NCBI GenBank assembly: GCA_945889235.1
Contig: CAMDBK010000103.1
Location: 1-9,011 of the forward strand
Length of the DNA: 9,011 bases
Source: Chitinophaga pinensis
GTDB lineage: Bacteria > Bacteroidota > Bacteroidia > SXHM01
Reading direction: 5' to 3'
Of the stretch, positions 6,323 to 9,011 are shown piece after piece; positions within the stretch are counted from its first letter, which is position 1, and each line of letters begins with the position of its first letter. The notes beneath the pieces were generated by a model. That model saw only the letters and a list, made by a program, of their open reading frames with translations, was not told the DNA's origin and searched no databases. The position numbers and the translations under genes were made by a program.

Positions 6323-6358
6323 TTTAAACCTTGAAGGTTTTTTAAACCTTCAAGGTTT
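6323..6358 (+). repeat. Tandem and palindromic AAACCTTGAAGGTTT repeat, possible purB terminator
   Basis: Two 18-bp units sit head to tail: TTTAAACCTTGAAGGTTT (6323-6340) and TTTAAACCTTCAAGGTTT (6341-6358). They differ only at the central base, G against C. Each 15-bp core is a palindrome (AAACCTT-N-AAGGTTT), and the two cores are also perfect inverted copies of each other with a TTT loop. A 15-bp stem with a 3-nt loop can form 9 bp after the purB stop. Only GTTGAT follows, with no U-run, so it may be a bidirectional pause site, a processing site or a dispersed repeat more than a classic terminator. The large ORF starts 9 bp later. Confidence 0.75.
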
Positions 6359-6367
6359 GTTGATACT

Positions 6368-8521
6368 ATGCGCATACTAGCTTTCCTTATTCTATTCTCC
6401 CTCTCTGCCGCTGCTCAGCAAAACATTTCCATCATTACCCCGCAACAGAATTTAGAAAACTCTGTCAGCAAATTAGCCATTGAAGATGTGCAGCAGCTAT
6501 TGCAGCAAGCTTGCAATTGCACAGTGGAGTTGAATAAAACTGCAAGTGAGATTCAACTACTTCTTCCACAAATTGATACCGCAAAGGCTGTGGATAAAAG
6601 CGCGTTTGAAGAGACTGCAAATTATCCATACCTACATGTTCCGCAGCACCATTACAAATGGACTTCAAAAAAAGAAAGTAAAAAAATTATTCTGCGTTTA
6701 GAAACACCAACTTATTTCGGAATCAGTTGTGCGCTTTACGGTTTGCTACAGGAAAAATTGGGGTTTAAATTTTATCATGCCCGCGAAACAATTATTCCGG
6801 AATGGAATCAATGGCCGCTTCCCGAAACCTTTGAGTGGATCGCCATACCGCGCTTTGACAAAAAAGGATTTCACCTCCACACCATGCACCCGCTTGAGCT
6901 GACGGAGCCCTTGCTTGACCACAATTTTCCGGGTGGAATTGAGCAAATGAAAGAATACATTGACTGGCTGGCGCGTAACGGACAAAACTATTTTGAGTTT
7001 AATCTTTTGGAAAGTATTGATTTAAAAAAATGGCCCGCTTATTCAAAACAAATAACTGATTACTGTCATCAGCGCGGAATTATTTCCGGACTAGATGTAT
7101 CGCTGCACATGTTGCAGCAGAAGGCTTTTCAACTTTACCGCAATTTTCCTGCATCGTGGCTTAGTAAAGAAAAACAAATGGAGAAAAGACTTGACCTGCT
7201 CTTTTATGCAAAATGGGATGTGCTGAATGTTGAATTTTCTTCTACGGAATTCAGCAGCGGAAACGTGAAGAAAAAGAAAAAGCTGCAACTGCATTTAGGA
7301 AAATTACTGAGTGAAAAATATCATGCAAAACTGATGGGTCGCAAGCACGTGGTGCAGGAAACAGCAGAAATGGGAGGAAAGAAAAAGAAAAAAGATTATG
7401 TGATGAATGCTGAAGAAACTGCATTAGATAAAAAGCGCGGGATATTGATTCATACGGTTATGTTCTACACTATTTCAGAAGAAAAGGCTCCCGTGTATCG
7501 CAACAAAAATTTGCGCCACATGCTTGATTTATTGCTTAAAGAAAAAGAAGTTCGTGAAACATGGTATTATCCTGAATCAGCTTACTGGATTACGTTTGAC
7601 AATTCTATTCCGATGTTTCTCATGCCTTACCTCAGCGCAAGATTAGATGATATTCTGTTGATGGATTCACTACAAATTCCCGGACACATCACCTTCTCTT
7701 CTGGCTGGGAATGGGGCTACTGGCTTTTCGACTGGAGCATTGCACGGTGGAGCTGGGAACATAATTGGAACAATGTTATACTGCAGCCATCAGCAACACA
7801 ATACATTAACGAGATTTTTAACAACAAACCTATCACAGATTATTTTGAAGATAATCTAAAAATACAGAATTATTTTCTAAAAGATAAAGAAATGATGCGG
7901 TACATGACTGCGTCCACCGCCACAGACGAATTTCCAAAACCTTTTGATTTGGAGTTTCATCCTCGCCCAGAATGGCATTATAAATGGCTTGCAAAAAAAT
8001 CAGATTGGGAAACGCTCCAACAAATACGCAACGAAAAGCTTCCGCTTCTTCACATTTTTTCTTCTGCTACAAAAGGTTATTCAGATGTGCTGAATTCACA
8101 AATGAGAACTATTAAACTTACCGCACAGCAACAAAAAATTCTGAATGAATTAACACAAGGAATTGAAATCACCGGTCTGCGTGCACAACATCGTAAAGAA
8201 ACACTTGAATACCTTATTACTAAACGTGAGTACAAACTGAAAAGAGAAAAAGAAAGCGCAGAACTGCTTTTAGAAAAAGCCATCAATACACGCAAGGCAG
8301 CACAACAAATTGTTAGCGCACGCGAACAAAATTACCGTTATGATTTAGCATTGCTTTCAACCAAACATTATGAACACACGGCTTATCATTTCGGATATTT
8401 ATATCCTGTGCACAACCTCAACTTCTGGAAACGAGAAGAAGAACAATTCCGCAAAAATAATTTCAGTCCGTTCTTTATGAACATTATGAATTTGCGAAGG
8501 ATAATCGGAATAATAAATTAG
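6368..8521 (+). CDS. Secreted protein of unknown function, glycoside-hydrolase-like architecture
   Basis: This 717-residue exported protein matches no family I can name. Residues 1-16 are a signal peptide (MRILAFLILFSLSAAA-QQ). Residues about 18-145 look like the alpha/beta domain that precedes the barrel in GH67/GH20-type enzymes, ending with TPTYFGISCALYGLLQEKLGFKFY (113-136, interrupted by no gap) and a conserved-looking PEW. Residues about 160-470 have alternating strands and helices like a TIM barrel: GFHLHTMHP (167-175), IDWLARNGQNYFEFNLLES (198-216), DYCHQRGIISGLDVSLH (231-247), DVLNVEFSSTEF (284-295), ETWYYPESAYW (397-407) and SSGWEWGYWLFDWS (444-457). Glu210, Glu289, Glu404 and Glu448 sit at predicted strand ends and could be catalytic, but this is inference. 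Residues about 580-717 are helical and charged. Two five-lysine runs (301-305, 338-342) bracket a probable loop region. The gene follows purB by 51 bp and converges on fbp. It could act on a polysaccharide outside the cell, though no SusC/SusD or carbohydrate-locus genes are nearby. Confidence 0.82.
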   Translation: MRILAFLILFSLSAAAQQNISIITPQQNLENSVSKLAIEDVQQLLQQACNCTVELNKTASEIQLLLPQIDTAKAVDKSAFEETANYPYLHVPQHHYKWTSKKESKKIILRLETPTYFGISCALYGLLQEKLGFKFYHARETIIPEWNQWPLPETFEWIAIPRFDKKGFHLHTMHPLELTEPLLDHNFPGGIEQMKEYIDWLARNGQNYFEFNLLESIDLKKWPAYSKQITDYCHQRGIISGLDVSLHMLQQKAFQLYRNFPASWLSKEKQMEKRLDLLFYAKWDVLNVEFSSTEFSSGNVKKKKKLQLHLGKLLSEKYHAKLMGRKHVVQETAEMGGKKKKKDYVMNAEETALDKKRGILIHTVMFYTISEEKAPVYRNKNLRHMLDLLLKEKEVRETWYYPESAYWITFDNSIPMFLMPYLSARLDDILLMDSLQIPGHITFSSGWEWGYWLFDWSIARWSWEHNWNNVILQPSATQYINEIFNNKPITDYFEDNLKIQNYFLKDKEMMRYMTASTATDEFPKPFDLEFHPRPEWHYKWLAKKSDWETLQQIRNEKLPLLHIFSSATKGYSDVLNSQMRTIKLTAQQQKILNELTQGIEITGLRAQHRKETLEYLITKREYKLKREKESAELLLEKAINTRKAAQQIVSAREQNYRYDLALLSTKHYEHTAYHFGYLYPVHNLNFWKREEEQFRKNNFSPFFMNIMNLRRIIGIIN

Positions 8522-8527
8522 AGTTGA

Positions 8528-9011
8528 CTACGCCTCTGCTTTGGCGTATTTCAGCATAAATTCCTCGGCTTGTGTAACCATATCCGGAGAACCGATAAAC
8601 AAAGGTGTGCGCTGGTGAAGTGATGTTGGCTTAATATCCAATATCCTTTTTACTCCATCAGAAGCTTTTCCTCCGGCTTGCTCAACCAAAAAAGCAAGTG
8701 GATTACACTCATAAAGAAGTCTTAGCTTACCATTCGGTGCTGTTGCAGTTGAAGGATAAATAAAAATTCCACCTTTAATCATGTTGCGGTGAAAGTCAGC
8801 AACGGCAGAGCCTATATAGCGTGATGAATATGGTCTTGATGTAGCTTTATCTTCAACCTGACAATACTTGATATAATCTTTTACTCCTTGTGGAAAATGA
8901 ACATAGTTACCTTCGTTGATAGAATAAATTTTTCCTGTTTTAGGAATTTTCATATCGGGATGCGAAAGAAAAAATGCACCGATAGACGGGTCAAGTGTAA
9001 ATCCATTTACC
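8528..9011 (-). CDS. fbp: Class 1 fructose-1,6-bisphosphatase, C-terminal half (runs off the right edge)
   Basis: The frame is open to the window edge, giving 160 visible residues of a family of roughly 330; the start lies beyond 9011. The enzyme hydrolyses fructose 1,6-bisphosphate to fructose 6-phosphate in gluconeogenesis, in the cytoplasm, with Mg2+. The visible part begins NGFTLDPSIGAFFLSHPD, typical of class 1. Then come YSINEGN (about 8906-8926), RYIGSAVADFHR with the Arg that reaches across to the neighbouring active site (8819-8821), GGIFIYP, GKLRLLYECNPLA with the substrate-contacting Lys and metal-binding Glu (8708-8710), and QRTPLFIGSPDMV near the end. All visible catalytic positions are intact. 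An internal ATG at 8953 is not the start. The stop lies 6 bp from the stop of the convergent 717-residue gene, leaving no room for a separate terminator. Confidence 0.97.
   Translation of the reverse strand, partial: VNGFTLDPSIGAFFLSHPDMKIPKTGKIYSINEGNYVHFPQGVKDYIKYCQVEDKATSRPYSSRYIGSAVADFHRNMIKGGIFIYPSTATAPNGKLRLLYECNPLAFLVEQAGGKASDGVKRILDIKPTSLHQRTPLFIGSPDMVTQAEEFMLKYAKAEA

Noticed and set aside
1..9011. Mobile element, prophage, CRISPR array or defence system
   Set aside because: I saw no transposase, integrase, phage protein, cas gene, regularly spaced direct-repeat array, tRNA or attachment-site-like duplication. All long frames are accounted for by the genes listed.

Overview
The window looks like ordinary chromosomal DNA from a member of the Bacteroidota, probably an environmental or gliding-lineage relative. 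Four things point there: a free-standing protein resembling the C-terminal domain of the gliding/type IX secretion protein GldM, a SiaB-like (DUF6272) kinase, moderate-to-low GC content, and start codons without Shine-Dalgarno sequences but often preceded by boxes like the Bacteroidota -7 element TAnnTTTG. There are no tRNA or rRNA genes, no insertion sequence, no CRISPR array and no phage genes.

Layout: positions 61-1472 (minus strand) form a likely three-gene operon. It is read as SiaB-like GHKL kinase, then a Rid (YjgF/YER057c/UK114) protein lacking the usual substrate-binding arginine, then a secreted GldM-C-like protein whose start overlaps the rid stop by 8 nt. Positions 1592-3945 (minus) carry a hemolysin III/PAQR membrane protein and, upstream of it, a RetSat/CrtI-like FAD oxidoreductase. 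The two are separated by a 58-bp inverted repeat built from phased 9-10 bp units. Divergent from the oxidoreductase, on the plus strand, are a sterol-desaturase/fatty-acid-hydroxylase membrane protein (about 4052-4936, probably with a TTG start), purB (4967-6316), and a 717-residue secreted protein of unknown function (6368-8521) that resembles the architecture of large glycoside hydrolases. A 36-bp tandem and palindromic repeat sits between purB and the large ORF. The right edge holds the C-terminal half of a class 1 fructose-1,6-bisphosphatase gene (minus strand, continuing past 9011), convergent with the large ORF and only 6 bp from it.

How the genes work together: purB and fbp are housekeeping genes of purine synthesis and gluconeogenesis. 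The divergent FAD oxidoreductase and di-iron hydroxylase may act on the same polyene or lipid pool, but that is inferred from position alone. The kinase/Rid/GldM-C operon mixes regulatory, metabolic and cell-envelope roles, and I cannot assign it one pathway. The least explained items are the 717-residue secreted protein, the stand-alone GldM-C-like protein and the two intergenic repeats. I saw no convincing new multi-gene system.
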